64,000 bases of DNA from Cryptomeria japonica (Eukaryota > Streptophyta > Pinopsida > Cupressales > Cupressaceae). The position numbers and the translations under genes are program-made. Positions 36,535 to 48,069 of this stretch are shown here, in pieces (within the stretch, counting starts at the first letter, position 1; each line of letters starts with the position of its first letter). The stretch lies in the NCBI RefSeq assembly GCF_030272615.1, contig NC_081415.1:603965644-604029643 (forward strand). The letters run 5' to 3'. A model generated the notes under the pieces. The model did not search any database and was not told the DNA's origin. It saw nothing but the letters and a program-made list of their open reading frames with translations.

Positions 36535-36546
36535 GCTCTGATACCA
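36535..36546 (-). other. Primer-binding site of B
   Basis: Minus strand TGGTATCAGAGC, a perfect initiator-Met type site, two bases from the LTR end at 36549. Confidence 0.9.
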
Positions 36547-36548
36547 AT

Positions 36549-36917
36549 TGATGAATACTAAGAGGGGGGGGTGAATTACTATGCCAAAAATATTTGCACT
36601 TAAACACTTTGCAAGACTGATAGTAAACCGATAAAACAATTTAGCATACAAACCGGTTAACAAACATGCAAACCAAATAGCTAATAATGCATTCACCCAC
36701 AGAAGCACAAACACCATAACACAAGAGATTTTGATGTGGAAACCCAAATGGGAAAAACCATAGTGAGATGGAACTCACAAGTAACTATCTGCAAAATAGG
36801 AACTAGACCGGTTAAGGTCTTACAATGTTCTTTACCAGAATAGATGTTGCTAAGAATCTCAATCCCTATTAGGAGATAAGTCCAATTAAAGACTACCTTG
36901 CTAGAGGATTTTAGATC
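36549..36917 (-). repeat. 5' LTR of B, left part
   Basis: Begins TGATGAATACTAAGAGGGGGGGG and continues at 49726 after element C. The G run is the LTR-family mark also seen in A and H. Confidence 0.8.
36913..36917. repeat. Target-site duplication of C, left copy
   Basis: agatc, repeated at 49721-49725. Confidence 0.9.
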
Positions 36918-38579
36918 TGTGTGGGGGAAAAAGTGAGACTAGGTTAACATGCCCTAATCCTACCTTTTGACACACATTACGGAATACGAAAGAGCCTAGA
37001 GATATCGCACAATTGGCTACTTCTTTTGGTGAAAGAGAGAGCCACGGGATATCTATTAGGATTTCTATTCCCTTGTTGAAATTGTAAGATCAAGTAATGC
37101 AAGTTCAAACCCTAATCCCAAAATGCAAGTATGAACTAATAACAAGATTGCAGAATTGAGATTAAACAATGAACAGCTGTAAATACAAGGATGAAATAAG
37201 AATGCAGATGTGTACCCGAAGTCAAAATCGGACTGAAAATGTTTGGGACAGGGGCGCAGGCGCCACTGTCCTGAAAACTGCACCGGAAACTGCTGTTCTA
37301 CACTCTGGAACACTGTCGGAAAGCTGTCTGAAAGCTGTCTGTCCGGAGGACCAGGGCACCCAGCGCCTCTGTCCCAGGGACCAGGGCACCCAGTGCCTCT
37401 GTCCTGGCAGGACCAGGGCGCCTAGCGCCCCTGTCCCAGTCTTCTGCTCTGCAATTTGATACAGAGTGCTGTCTCGACCTTCTCTCTCCGGATCTGTATC
37501 CCGCGGCATCGTCTGAATCTCGAAACCTGCAATGATATCTGAAAAAGGGTGTATGGGCGGCTATAAAGGGTTTTGCCTTAGTCAAACCCCCGCTTCGGTG
37601 ATTTCCACCTCCACGAATAGCCAAGTTGTTTTGTAAAATGTATTGTGTGTGCAGACCTAGTGTGTGTGCAAGGTCCTAAAATGCAAGAAAGCAAACTAGA
37701 GCAACCTAGAAAGTAAACCCTACTTGCTTGTAAATGATAACGTAAATACTCTAAATCAAGATGCAAAGTGATCTAGAGCATGAATAAATGATGTATTGAA
37801 GCTTATGTAAAGACATGAAAACAACATGAAATCATACCCAACCCTCAAGGGAGGAGTACAAGCCAATCTTCAGTCGGTAATCTCCTATTGCTCTTCAATG
37901 TCTTCCAAGCCTTAAATGGATGAATGGAATTGATAAATGCTTGATAGAGGGATTTTGTAAGATGTTGAAGTCTTCAAAGATCTTCTCTTTTGCTGCATAT
38001 GAAGTTCCTGAAAACAAAAATTCGATCCTTTCAAATGAAGAAAGAGAGTTCTTATGTATGAAACCCTAGGTTGCAATTTCGTCTTTTGGCCGACCTAGAG
38101 ATTGAATATCCTGCCAATTTCTTGGGGTTAAGCTTTATCTTATGATTGGATCGCGCTCCTAAAATTTCAAGAAAAATGTCTGGGACCGTGTGCACTCCGG
38201 GCGCCACGGTCCTGACAACTTTTCACCAAATTTTTAGGACCGTCAGATATGATGATTTTAGAGAGAATCCTGAAGTTACAGGTGATTTCGAGATGTTTTG
38301 ACCCCTGAAATTAAGCCCCCAAGCTCAGAATAGGGCCTAATTAGGGTTTTGTATTAAGTGATGTATTGGAGGAATAAAATGAAAGGGGCACGCTTTAATG
38401 AAAGGGCCCAACTTCGTGATGTGGAAAATGGTGAAATAGCACCTTTAGACCTAATTAATTCGATTAATTAAGTGCTAAATGGGAAATGTAATGCAAAATG
38501 CAACTGTGCCAAGGCGGGTGCTAAACTAGGTGTTAAATTGTACCGCTTTTAGCAAGTGCGTACAATTTATGACATTACA
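36918..38579 (-). repeat. 3' LTR of C
   Basis: 1662 bp, TGTGTGGGGG to CATTACA. Contains three copies of a roughly 30-bp GC-rich unit at 37345-37440 (gaccagggcgcc.agcgcc..tgtccc), where the other LTR has two; this accounts for the length difference. Confidence 0.9.
37345..37440. repeat. Three GC-rich tandem units in the LTR of C
   Basis: About 30-bp unit containing ccagggcacccagcgcctctgt-like sequence. The 5' LTR has two units at about 48521-48580. Confidence 0.85.
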
Positions 38580-38594
38580 TTTAGCCCTCACTTT
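38580..38594 (-). other. Polypurine tract of C
   Basis: Minus strand AAAGTGAGGGCTAAA, adjoining the TGTAATG start of the 3' LTR. Confidence 0.6.
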
Positions 38595-39240
38595 AGCGGT
38601 CATATGAGTACTACGTGCATATGCAAGCTAAAGTACAGAAAGTAAACATTATTTGAAAAAGGATATATCCATAAGTTGTCGGACGAAGCCCCCAGCGGCA
38701 TCTGCAGTACACAGTTAGGAACCACACCCTACAAAACAAATGTTAGATCACAAAAATCACCTAATGCTTACTAAGGAAAGTGATGAAATTTGTGAGTAGC
38801 TGTATGCCCCCCCTGTTTCGACTTGCTTATTAGGGAGGTGAAATAGGGTAGCATGTTTACTTATGACAAATTGTGTAAGAGAGTATTGATGAGGGATGTT
38901 CACTAAAAAGGCTTCATCAGAGCACTTTTTGGAACATCCTGAGAGTAGGGGACTAAAAATATGATTCCTACGTAACAAACGGTTCAAAAATCGCATCTCC
39001 CAAACTCAAGTTATGATGAAATGAGTGAAAGAGGAAAATTAGGGTTTTGAAAATAAAGGTACAGGAATGAACGTATATACCTTGAAAGAGACACTTGCAT
39101 TTGTCACTTTGTTGATTCTGAGTACTATTCATTGTAGTGGAGCCCACATAGCTATCATCATGCCTTCAAGATGACCGGAGCATCCCACGAGGGTTGAGAT
39201 CCTGCGCTAGGCCGTGATTGACGACGAGCCACTGGATGAG

Positions 39241-39612
39241 GTGAGTTAACTGAACTTTGACTTTTAATTTTCTGCATTTTGACTTTTCTGTGATCGTATG
39301 CGGGCCCTGAAGGTTGACCCGGGGCCCACCCAGGGTGCCATGGTCCCTGTGGGGCACCCTGGTCCCCCCAGGGCACCATGGTCCCTGACAAGGGCACCAT
39401 GGTCCCTTCAGGGTGCCATGGTCTCTGACAGGGTGCCATGGTCCCCTCAGGGCGCCATGGTCCCTGACAGGGTGCCATGGTCCCTGACAGGACACTATGG
39501 TCCCCAATCAGGGCTTGGCAAGGGGTTTCAGGACTAGCGCATGATGTTCAACAGTTTGCATTAGCGATTTTGATGATTGAGTACTGATTACGGTTATGTT
39601 TTTGTGTTGCAG
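39241..39612 (+). other. Intron 1 of the antisense PMD gene
   Basis: GTGAGT donor, TTGTGTTGCAG acceptor, phase 0; contains the 20-bp minisatellite. Supported by the in-phase protein sequence on both sides, not by transcripts. Confidence 0.65.
39331..39505. repeat. Minisatellite, about nine 19-22 bp units
   Basis: Units of the form agggtgccatggtccctgac, alternating with a ...cccttc or ...cccctc ending. The units contain ccatgg and read open on both strands, which produces spurious proline-rich ORFs. Confidence 0.9.
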
Positions 39613-41256
39613 GGCCTTCCGTACATGAGAGAGCATACAGTGGGACATATTCTTCACAGTTTACGAGATCAGATTCTGTGGCTTACTCAGTCAAAGAGAG
39701 ACACACTATCGATAGTAGGATTATGGTATGTGATCCTCATGCCAGCCATTCGGTTCCATCCTGTGATGCTGATGGCATTGATGGAGAGATGGGATCCTGA
39801 CACATGCACATTTCATCTTCCAGTAGGGGAGCTGACGGTTACACTCGAGGATGTGTACCGTATACTTCATCTGCCTATCAGAGGAGCGACTGTTACATAC
39901 ATGACTGATCGGTCAGCGGAGGATCATCAGAGAGAGCAGGTGTATTGCATAGGGAGAGTCATGCCGAGTGAGACGAGAGGTTGCATCATGGTCAGCTGGC
40001 TCTTACATCCTACAGGGGAGGTACCCCTTCTGAGATGCCTTATGATAGCCATCATAGCACTAGCCATCTGCCCTAATGGGCGAGGGACACACATGCATGG
40101 GGGTCTCACATGGTGTATCAGAGCGATGGAGAGACACAGGAGAGTGTATGCTTGGGGTCGGAGTATGCTTGCACATCTCTATCACGACCTTAAGGAGTAC
40201 GTATTTGGATAGGGGTTCAGTTTGATGACATGCACACTTCTGCAGGTGTGGATTTTAGAGCACTTCACATGCACCAGGCCCATCGGCTTTCCGCTGAGTA
40301 CAACAAGCGAGCAACCTAGGGTGTTCACTTATCCACTTACCAGTGAGTGGAGATTTGGAGATTTATTATATTGGAGAGTGATTTTTGATAGACTGACAGC
40401 CGAGGTGACAGTGTGGAGACCTTACCTACGGATGCACAGATGGGATGGGATGGAGAGATAGTTAGCATGCCTACAGAGGAACCGCCTACTACGGGGATGA
40501 TATGCACACATCATAGTCCCTTTCTATTTCGATCGAGTACGGAGGCAGTTCAGGCTAGAGCAGTGTGTTCCAGCCAATGTGCCCATCTATACTCAACACT
40601 CGCGGGTCCTTCCCAGACCTAGAGCAGTAGCGAGACCGACGATAGATGACATAAGACTACAGACTTAGAGGGATCTGATTAGGATGTAGTCACTGACTAC
40701 TCTATAGAGCCTGGAGCACAGCGCAAGTACGTCTCATGGTTTATGAGATCATATCCAGGTCCTATCTTTCCACCAGATCATCCAACAGGCTATCCAGGCC
40801 CATGGAGACATGGAGACCAAGACGAGGACTAGGGATCCAGGTCAGAGGAGCCAGAAGAGGGAGAGGGTCATGAGGAGGCGGGAGATCCTGATCCACCTAC
40901 AGGCGATCAGCCCAGTGTCGAGGAGGAGGAGGAGGATATAGATAGAGAAGAGGACAAGGAGGATGCAGGTGAGGATGTGGATGAGGATGAGGATGATGAG
41001 GAGGACGATAAGGAGGAGGATAGAGATGATGAGGAGGAGTCAGATGCAGCTCCCCACCATTCAGGAGATGATACCATAGCTCTGGATCCACCTCTTATTC
41101 CCCAACAGGGGGAACATGAGGCAATACGGAGACCTGTTCCTAGTACCGTTCAGCCCACACCCATCATGCACAGATTATTCGAGCGAGGGGAGCCTAGTGG
41201 TGCCCAGGCACAGATGCTACCATATCATGATCCCTACTGGCGTGAGGGAGATCCAG

Positions 41257-41336
41257 GTATAGTAGTTTTATATTGATTGATTAATGTTTTGATGATATAG
41301 AATGGTACTAACAAAAAATCTGTTCTACTGCCACAG
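41257..41336 (+). other. Intron 2 of the antisense PMD gene
   Basis: 80 nt, CCAG|GTATAG donor, tactaac at 41306-41312, acceptor ...ctgccacag. Joining keeps the reading frame for at least 27 more codons. Confidence 0.7.
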
Positions 41337-41779
41337 CTAATGTGCAGGAGTGGCATTCCTTAATTCAGCAGGCAATGACAGACATTTCCATGATAGCACA
41401 AATCCCCAGTTCCTCATAGATTGCCTATAGGCCTTAGGGGAACGCGGGTCGGCATGAGGACTTGTTTTCCCCATTCCGAGTATAGGTAGATATATGGAGG
41501 GAGAGAGAGAGAGTCCTATCAGAGGACCTCCAGTAGGCGCGGCAGAGAGAGAGAGTCCTATCAGAGGACCTCCAGCAGGCACGGCGAGATCTAGTAGTGG
41601 CTCAGGCCGAGGCTACCACCTATCTTGCGATCCTTATGGATAGGGATCGTAGGAGTTCCTCTCGGAGTCACTCATGGTCTGTATCGTGCTACACACCCAT
41701 GGGTCCACCTGCACGGCCAGATCAGGAGGGAGCGTCCAATCGACACTCTCCAGCCACTAGCCCTAGGGATAGGAGATGA

Positions 41780-42374
41780 TTTTATGATGTAGAAGAGAGG
41801 TCACATTTTGGATATACAGTGACCTATATTTGTATACGATCCACACATATACATATGTATATATACATGCTTCTCTTTTGTCTCAAATGTGTTATCTTTA
41901 ATGGTTAAAACAATGTATATTTTATTTTGATTAAATCTAATACATCTGGTAAATGTACATGTATGTTCATAATTTAATTTCCATGTGATTGATTTCTCAA
42001 TGCTCCATGATTAAATTGATACATGTGTGACTTAATTAAATATTTAATCAAGTACTACATTGATGATAAGGAAGACATATGCATTAAGTCTAAGAATCAT
42101 ATAACTAATGTGATTTAATTCCGAACTTAAACACAACATGATACGATTCTACTTAACACATAAAGACACTGTATAATATGTTAGCATAATGGAATGTAAA
42201 TCTTTCACAATTTACATAAATGAATTCAAGACAAACCATGAAGTAAAGAAACACACTTGTCAAGAACGAAGCAAAACATCATAACATTTAATTCTATTTT
42301 GCTTTAATTAAGAGACACTAACATATTATCCAATGTTTGAAGAATTGAAAAGAAGATAAATAAGGAATGAAGAA
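41780..42374. other. Non-coding 3' region of C
   Basis: AT-rich spacer between the convergent antisense gene end and the integrase stop. No ORF or signal recognised. Confidence 0.5.
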
Positions 42375-43870
42375 TTAAGCATAATATCTACGCAAGTGCA
42401 TAGCATTTATAGGTTCTTTAAGAGGCGTACCATCTACATCCACTATTTTGTAAGCACCTGATCCATAATCCTCAATAACGATGTATGGTCCAAGCCAATT
42501 AGGACTGAATTTTCCCTTTTCTACAGGTAAGGCATTCACATTGCGCTGATTCTCATAGAGGACTAAGTCACCTACTGAGAAGGAATGTTGAATAACCTTA
42601 TCATTATAGCTTCGTTGTAGAGTTTTGTGATACACTTGAATATGCTCAAGAGTGTTTATACGCTGTTCATCAAGCATCTCAAGCTGTTGAAGTCGTTGTT
42701 CTCTATAAGAGTCATCATCTACTATACCTTTGAGAGAAACCCTAAGTGATGGAATCTCTAGCTCTAAAGGCATAATAGCATCAGCACCATAAACAAGATT
42801 ATAAGGAGTAGTTCCTGTGGCAATTTGTACACTCGTTCGGTAAGCCCAAAGAGCATAGATTAGCTGGTTACTCCAATCCTTACCATGCTTATTCACGGTT
42901 TTGCGAAGAATTTGTTCAATTATCTTATTGGATGATTCGGCTTGACCATTTGACTGAGGATAGTATGGTGTAGAAAATCGATGTTTGATATGATACTTCT
43001 CGAGGAATTTCTTCACGTCCTTGTTCTTAAATGATGTCCCATTATCTGAGATTATAGTAGAAGGTATCCCGAATCGAGAAATGATGTTTTCTAGAAAAAA
43101 TTGACAAATCACTTCAGCAGTAGTAGAGCGAAGGGGAATAGCTTCTACCCACTTCGTAAAGTAATCTGTTGCGGTTATAATGAAGGTGTGTCCTTGAGAT
43201 GAAGGAGGAGAGATTTTTCCGATGAGATCCAAACCCCATGCGGAGAAAGGCCAAGAAGCTACTTGAGAACGAAGTTCTTGGGCAGGAGCATGAATCAGAT
43301 TATTGTGTTGTTGACATTGATGACATTTTTTAACAAATGAAAAGGAATCCTTCTGCATAGTTTGTCAATAGTATCCCATACGAAGCAATCTATGAACCAA
43401 GGATTTTCCCCCAAAATGCCCCCCACAGGCACCTGAATGTGCCTCTTCAAGAGCAACAGGGATTTCTGACTTGTTAAGACAACGAAGGAGAAGACCATCA
43501 TAACCCCTTCGGTAAAGGACATTAGAAAGAATGATATACCTAGCAGACAGCTTGCAGATTCTTGCCCTAGTGTTCCTATTAGCGGAATCAGGAAAGATAC
43601 CATCGGTTAAATATCTTACGATATGCGAGTACCATTCATCTGAGTCTATAAAATCACAACATGTTACCAAGCTAGAATCGTCTACAATAGCTGGAGAAAT
43701 AAGGTTGTGAATAACAAATTTAAGATCAACCACATGGTCCTCTAAAGATACAAGAGAAGCCACACATGCCATTGCATCTGCATGTCGATTATCTTTTCGA
43801 GGAACAGGTTCCATGGTATAAGAATCAAATTTCTGTAATAAAGAGATGGCAAGATCTTTATATTGTGATA
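42375..43870 (-). pseudogene. Element C integrase
   Basis: Joined in frame from about 43814 to 42375 with one TGA at 43363. The zinc-binding HHCC part is HSGACGGHFGGKSLVH...KKCHQCQQ. Core motifs are WGLDLIGKI (first Asp), ISDNGTSF (second Asp) and PQSNGQAESSNKI (Glu). C-terminal KFSPNWLGPYIV and the AMHLRRYY end match gypsy integrases. Its 5' edge is blurred by a frameshift near 43870 that separates it from the second RNase H. It would insert the element's cDNA. Confidence 0.9.
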
Positions 43871-45046
43871 ATTGTCTTGTTTTGCTTGATATATTCCTAT
43901 TACTTGTCTTATAATCAATTGTGAATCTCCATAGATATGTATGTGTTTTATGTTTAGAGCTAAGGCTGCTTTTATTCCCGCTATAAGAGCCTCATACTCA
44001 GCAATGTTATTGGTACACAGGAAATTTAGACGATAGGATAAGGGAATGGGTTTCTTTGTAGGAGAAATCAGAACAACACCTGCCCCCGATCCCGTATGAC
44101 ACTTAGAGCCGTCAAAGTATAACTCCCAAGTTTCATCTTTCTCTATAGAAAGAATGAAGTCGTCAAGAAAGGACTCAGGGTTAGGGAAGGAGAAAGGTGA
44201 AGGGGCCTCAACTAAGTGATCAGTCAATGCTTGTCCTTTAATTGCTCTTTGTGAAACAAATTTAAGGTCAAATTCAGTTAACATCATAACCCACTTAGCT
44301 AGACGTCTTGATAAATCAGTTTTAGAGAAAAGATGCTTCAAAGGATCAAACTTTACCATGACATGGACTTCTGAATTTAAAAGATAATGTCTCAATTTCT
44401 GAGTCGCAAATACCAAGGCCAAGCATTGTCTTTCTATCATAGAATATCGGGTCTCATAATCGAGTAAGGTACGACTTATGTAATAAATCGGACATTCCTT
44501 ACCATCTTTATCATGTTGTGCCAACAATGCTACGAGAGCATGAGAGGAGGCAGCTCTATACAGAAGGAAGGGTTTAGAAGGTTCGGCAAGTTGAAGAATA
44601 GGAGGACTAGCCAAATACACTTTTAAATCTTCAAATGCTTGCTGACAATCCTCATTCCATTGAAAAGTGATATCCTTTTTAAGAAGTTGAGTAAAAGGAA
44701 AGGTACGATCTGCAAGCTGAGACACAAACCTACGAATAGCTTGAATCTTTCCTTGTAAGCTTTTAAGTTGAGACACATTTCTAGGAGGTGGCATGTTGAC
44801 AATAGCATCTATTTTCTTAGTATCCACCTCAATCCCACGATGCGAAACTATGAACCCTAATAGTTTTCCACTATCCACACCAAAAACACATTTGCGGGGA
44901 TTTAAGCGCATGTGATATTTATGAATTCTTTCAAAGATTTGACGAAGGATTTTAACATCATCCATGTGAAGAAAGGATTTGGCCAAAATATCATCAACAT
45001 AATCCTCTAAAATCTTATGCATATAATCATGAAAGATAAGGGTCAT
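43742..45046 (-). pseudogene. Element C RT end, RNase H and second RNase H
   Basis: Follows the RT fragment after a single TGA (from the Arg position before AMTLIFHDYM). Residues about 16-19 are the catalytic YVDD; then GKLLGFIVS, the RNase H connection with FTQLLKK, and RNase H motifs (FLLYRAASSHALVALLAQ, YYISRTLLDYETRYSMIERQCLAL). From about residue 305 an additional RNase H of archaeal type appears: WELYFDGSKC...GSGAGVVLIS, NNIAEYEALIAGIKAAL and IYGDSQLII. Two RNase H domains are a hallmark of Tat/Ogre elements. In the first domain the usual catalytic Asp position reads LYRAASSHA, so it may be inactive. Confidence 0.9.
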
Positions 45047-45049
45047 CGC

Positions 45050-45457
45050 TCATTGATAAGTTGCACTGGCATTTTTAAGTCCAAAAGGCATCATTATCCA
45101 ACAAAACGTACCCCAAGGAGTGGTGAAAGTAGTTTTGAATTGATCTTGAGGGTTAATAAAAATTTGATTGTAGCCTGAAAAACCATCCATGAAGGATAAC
45201 AAGGCATGTCCTGCCGTAGAATCAACTATCATGTCAATGTTTGGAAGAGGGAAATCATCTTTTAAAGAAGCCTTATTTAGATCCCAAAAGTTGGTACACA
45301 TTCTTATTTTGTTGTCTGGTTTAGCCACAATGACAATATTTGAAATCCATGGGGAATAGTCAATAGGGCGGATAAATCTAGCCTCCAATAATTTTTCAAT
45401 CTCAGCCTTAACAAGCAGAGCCACCTTAGGATTCATTTTTCGAATCTTTTGTTTCAT
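45050..45457 (-). pseudogene. Element C reverse transcriptase, N-terminal half
   Basis: 135 codons starting MKQKIRKMNPKVA, with EIEKLLEARFIRPIDYSPWISNIVIVAKPD, the RMCTNFWDLNKAS block, LPNIDMIVD, the first catalytic Asp in LSFMDGFSGYNQI, and PFGLKNASATYQ at its end. The ATG overlaps the stop of the upstream gag/protease frame as ATGA; a one-base deletion in an originally continuous frame is the simpler reading. One TGA at 45047 separates it from the YVDD half. Confidence 0.9.
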
Positions 45458-47937
45458 GGGTTAGCATCAGGAACTAAGACAATATTATGAGTAACGATCT
45501 TAGGATCTATACCAGGCATGTCAGAATATGCCCAAGCAAAGATCTCAGGGAATTCATGCAATAGTTCTTCATATTGTTTCTGTTCCTCTTCATCCAAACA
45601 TTTCCCAATTTTAATGACTTTCTCTTTATTGCAAGGATCCATCTTAACATCAGTGGTGTCACTTATGAGAAGATTACTTTGTTGAGGAGTATCCTTTAAC
45701 TGAGGGAATTCTTTCACAATCTCATCATTATCAATCTCTTTTCCAAAATAGGCTTCAGTGTTCAAACAATAAGGGAGTCCCCTATTGTGATGATAACAAG
45801 GAAGAGTGTCATAGGCTCCCAAGAACTTAGCTAAAGCATCGTCGGTAGGGAAGACATCCAAAGCATAGGCACACGAAGGATCCCCATCAATATACTCAGG
45901 ATGTTGTATTGATAAAGATGTAGAAATAGCATTAACACTAATGCATGGTCTTTTAGAAGCTTTAGTACGTTTGCAGGGATTAAAGCCAAGTCCAAAGGCA
46001 TAATTGTGAAAATTAGTCTCTAGAGGAACTCTTATCCCTTGTTCATGAGCACCACAACCTTTTCCATGATACCCATGCTTAGAAAAAATGCGAAAACCAC
46101 GACCATAACGATCAGCCATTTTAGGAAGAGAAGGTGGTTTTTCATAAGACAAAGAATCAAACTCTTCATAATTAGAGATGTGAGGAGAAGAAGTTTGAGA
46201 GGTGGCCACAAAATTATTACTCATAGATTCAGGTAAGGTTGATTGATTTTTAGTTTCTTCTTTCTTTTCAACTTTAATTTCTCTAGAAGGAACCTTATAT
46301 TCACCCACAAAGGTAGGATTAAAATCAAGGGATCCCCAATCGTCGTTTTCGAGGATCTTCCCAGGATCAAAATCCTTCTTATGTGTAGTTTCAAGTCGAG
46401 AAGAATCTTCTCCAAGAGCTCCAGACTCATCCAAATAATTTTGATCATCGGAGAGCGAGGATTCACCGATAGGTATCTTATTTAAAGATTCATCACTAGA
46501 TGAGGACGGCTTAGAAGAACCCCCCTTAGAAGTGGATGTTTGCAAACAAGCTTGAAAATTAGTATCACCTATCAAGGTATATGTCTTATTGTTATAAATA
46601 AATTTAACTTGTCTATGCAATGTAGAAGGGACAGCTTGCATACTATGAATCCAAGGTCTCCCCAGTAGCAAGTTGTACGTTAGATTTCCTGACATAACAT
46701 GGATAGGTGTAGGCAAAGTAACAGGTTCCACTGTGATGGGTAAGGTGATATTACCTAATGAAGTTTTAGCCACATTATCAAAGCCTCGAATAGGATGAGA
46801 GTCCGGTTCAATTAAGGATGTATCCACATTCATCTTATGCAAAAGATTAATGCTACACACATTAAGACTAGAGCCATTATCTACTAATGTTTGCCTTATA
46901 GTAGTGTCTTTCATGATAACCACAATCATCAAGGGATCATATTGATGTTGGATTTCACTAGTAGGCAACTCATCTTGGGTAAACACAATTTGAGCTTTAG
47001 GATTCATCATAGAGTTAACCAAAGATGTTATATTACTAGATGTATTCAGTGGAGGAACATTCAAATCTTTCAAGGCATCTTGTAACATTCCATGATGAGC
47101 GGAAGAAGTTTGAATCAAATCCCAAAGGGATATCTTAGCAGGGGTAGCTTTAAGTTGTTCTATGAGATCATATTCCTTTCCAAGAACTTGTGAAATACGT
47201 GGAGCTTGTGGAAGAACTGGTTGAGGATTCAGAAGGGAAACTGGAATAACAGGAGGAGGACTAGGCTACCTATTATTTCTGGTATGATAAGTATGGGCAA
47301 CCACATGATAACTCTCTCTAGTTATTTGCTTGGCATAATTATAAGGACTTGTAGGTTTTCTTCCTTGCATAGTGATGATTGGTTTATTCAGAGTACGAAA
47401 GGAATCATGATCATACCCTCCTTGGATAGTAAGGAGAGGTGACTTAGAAACTTGAAAGGTGGGAGAAGGATAAGCTCCTTGGACTTCAAAGAGAGGCTTT
47501 TTATGCTCATTCAAGTTTATCATGTTAACTAATTTAGAAGTTTTGTTCTTGTTTAAAGATTTCGATAAAGCCACAAAGTCATCAAGAGCATCATCCAACA
47601 AAGCATGATCATATCTATTGAAAGGTTTATCTTTTGATTCAAAAGGAGACATCTCCTCATAGAGGGGATTGGTGAAAACAACCATGTTACTAGATTTAGT
47701 GGAAGAGTTGATAGGAATGTACCCTTGAGAGGACTCATTCAACTTATCTTTCTCATCACAATGAAATGGCATAGTAACAAGGTTTATGAGTTTTTGGTAA
47801 AATGAAGGTTTGGCATCTTTAGGGTTTAAAAACTCATCTAAAGCTTCATCTAATTCGTCTCGGCTATACTCATAATAATCATCGAAAGCATGAACATTTT
47901 GCAAATAAAAATCTGACATTTTGAAAAGATTACACAA
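45454..47937 (-). pseudogene. Element C gag/protease region
   Basis: Open in one frame from 47937 to 45454 with a single TAG at 47266. The first part starts MSDFYLQNVHAFDDYYEYSRDELDEALDEFLNP and has no zinc knuckle or ordinary gag fold that I can see. The protease is at about residues 85-180 of the 47118 frame, with TLVDNGSSLNV (DNGS in place of the common DSGA) and LLLGRPWIHSMQAVPSTLHRQVKF. After a Ser-rich linker the C-terminal end (EEQKQYEELLHEFPEIFAWAYSDMPGID) leads into RT. This matches the protease-to-RT spacer of plant Tat-type elements. Confidence 0.8.
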
Positions 47938-48069
47938 AACTTAAACACCCAATGCAAAGAAACACACTTTTTTTTTGTTTTTTTTTTTCTTTTAATGAAA
48001 ATGAAATGAAAACACACTAAATCTAGATCTAGATCTAACAAATGCAATGCAAGAGGAAGCAATGATAGA

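Larger units (their letters stand above)
39165..41779 (+). pseudogene. Antisense plant mobile domain (PMD/MAIN-like) gene inside C
   Basis: Plus-strand gene lying opposite to pol, between the C integrase and 3' LTR. Exon 1 ends ...VIDDEPLDE at 39240 with a GAG|GTGAGT donor; exon 2 begins at 39613 after ...tgttgcag and reads GLPYMREHTVGHILH in phase. The PMD core is clear: FHPVMLMALMERWDPDTCTF, LPVGELTVTLEDVYRILHLPI, then LLQVWILEHFTCTRP, YWRVIFDRL and WRPYLRMHRW. The frame runs on through stops at 40210, 40459 and 40498 to about 40670, shifts, then an acidic Glu/Asp region (40920-41070) follows. A second intron (41257-41336) has a tactaac branch site and splices in phase to ANVQEWHSLIQQ. Coiled-coil sequence ends at 41779. 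PMD proteins include plant nuclear proteins (MAIN/MAIL1) and many transposon-borne forms. Not functional now. Confidence 0.8.

Noticed and set aside
39158-39537. Proline/Met-rich ORFs on both strands
   Set aside because: They are products of the ccatgg minisatellite in an intron.
40201-40245. A 45-nt intron in the PMD gene removing the TAG at 40210
   Set aside because: The stretch reads as PMD protein in frame on both sides of the stop, and 45 nt is too short for a plant intron; a nonsense change is simpler.
40897-41091. Pro/His-rich minus ORF
   Set aside because: It is the reverse strand of the acidic tail of the antisense PMD gene.
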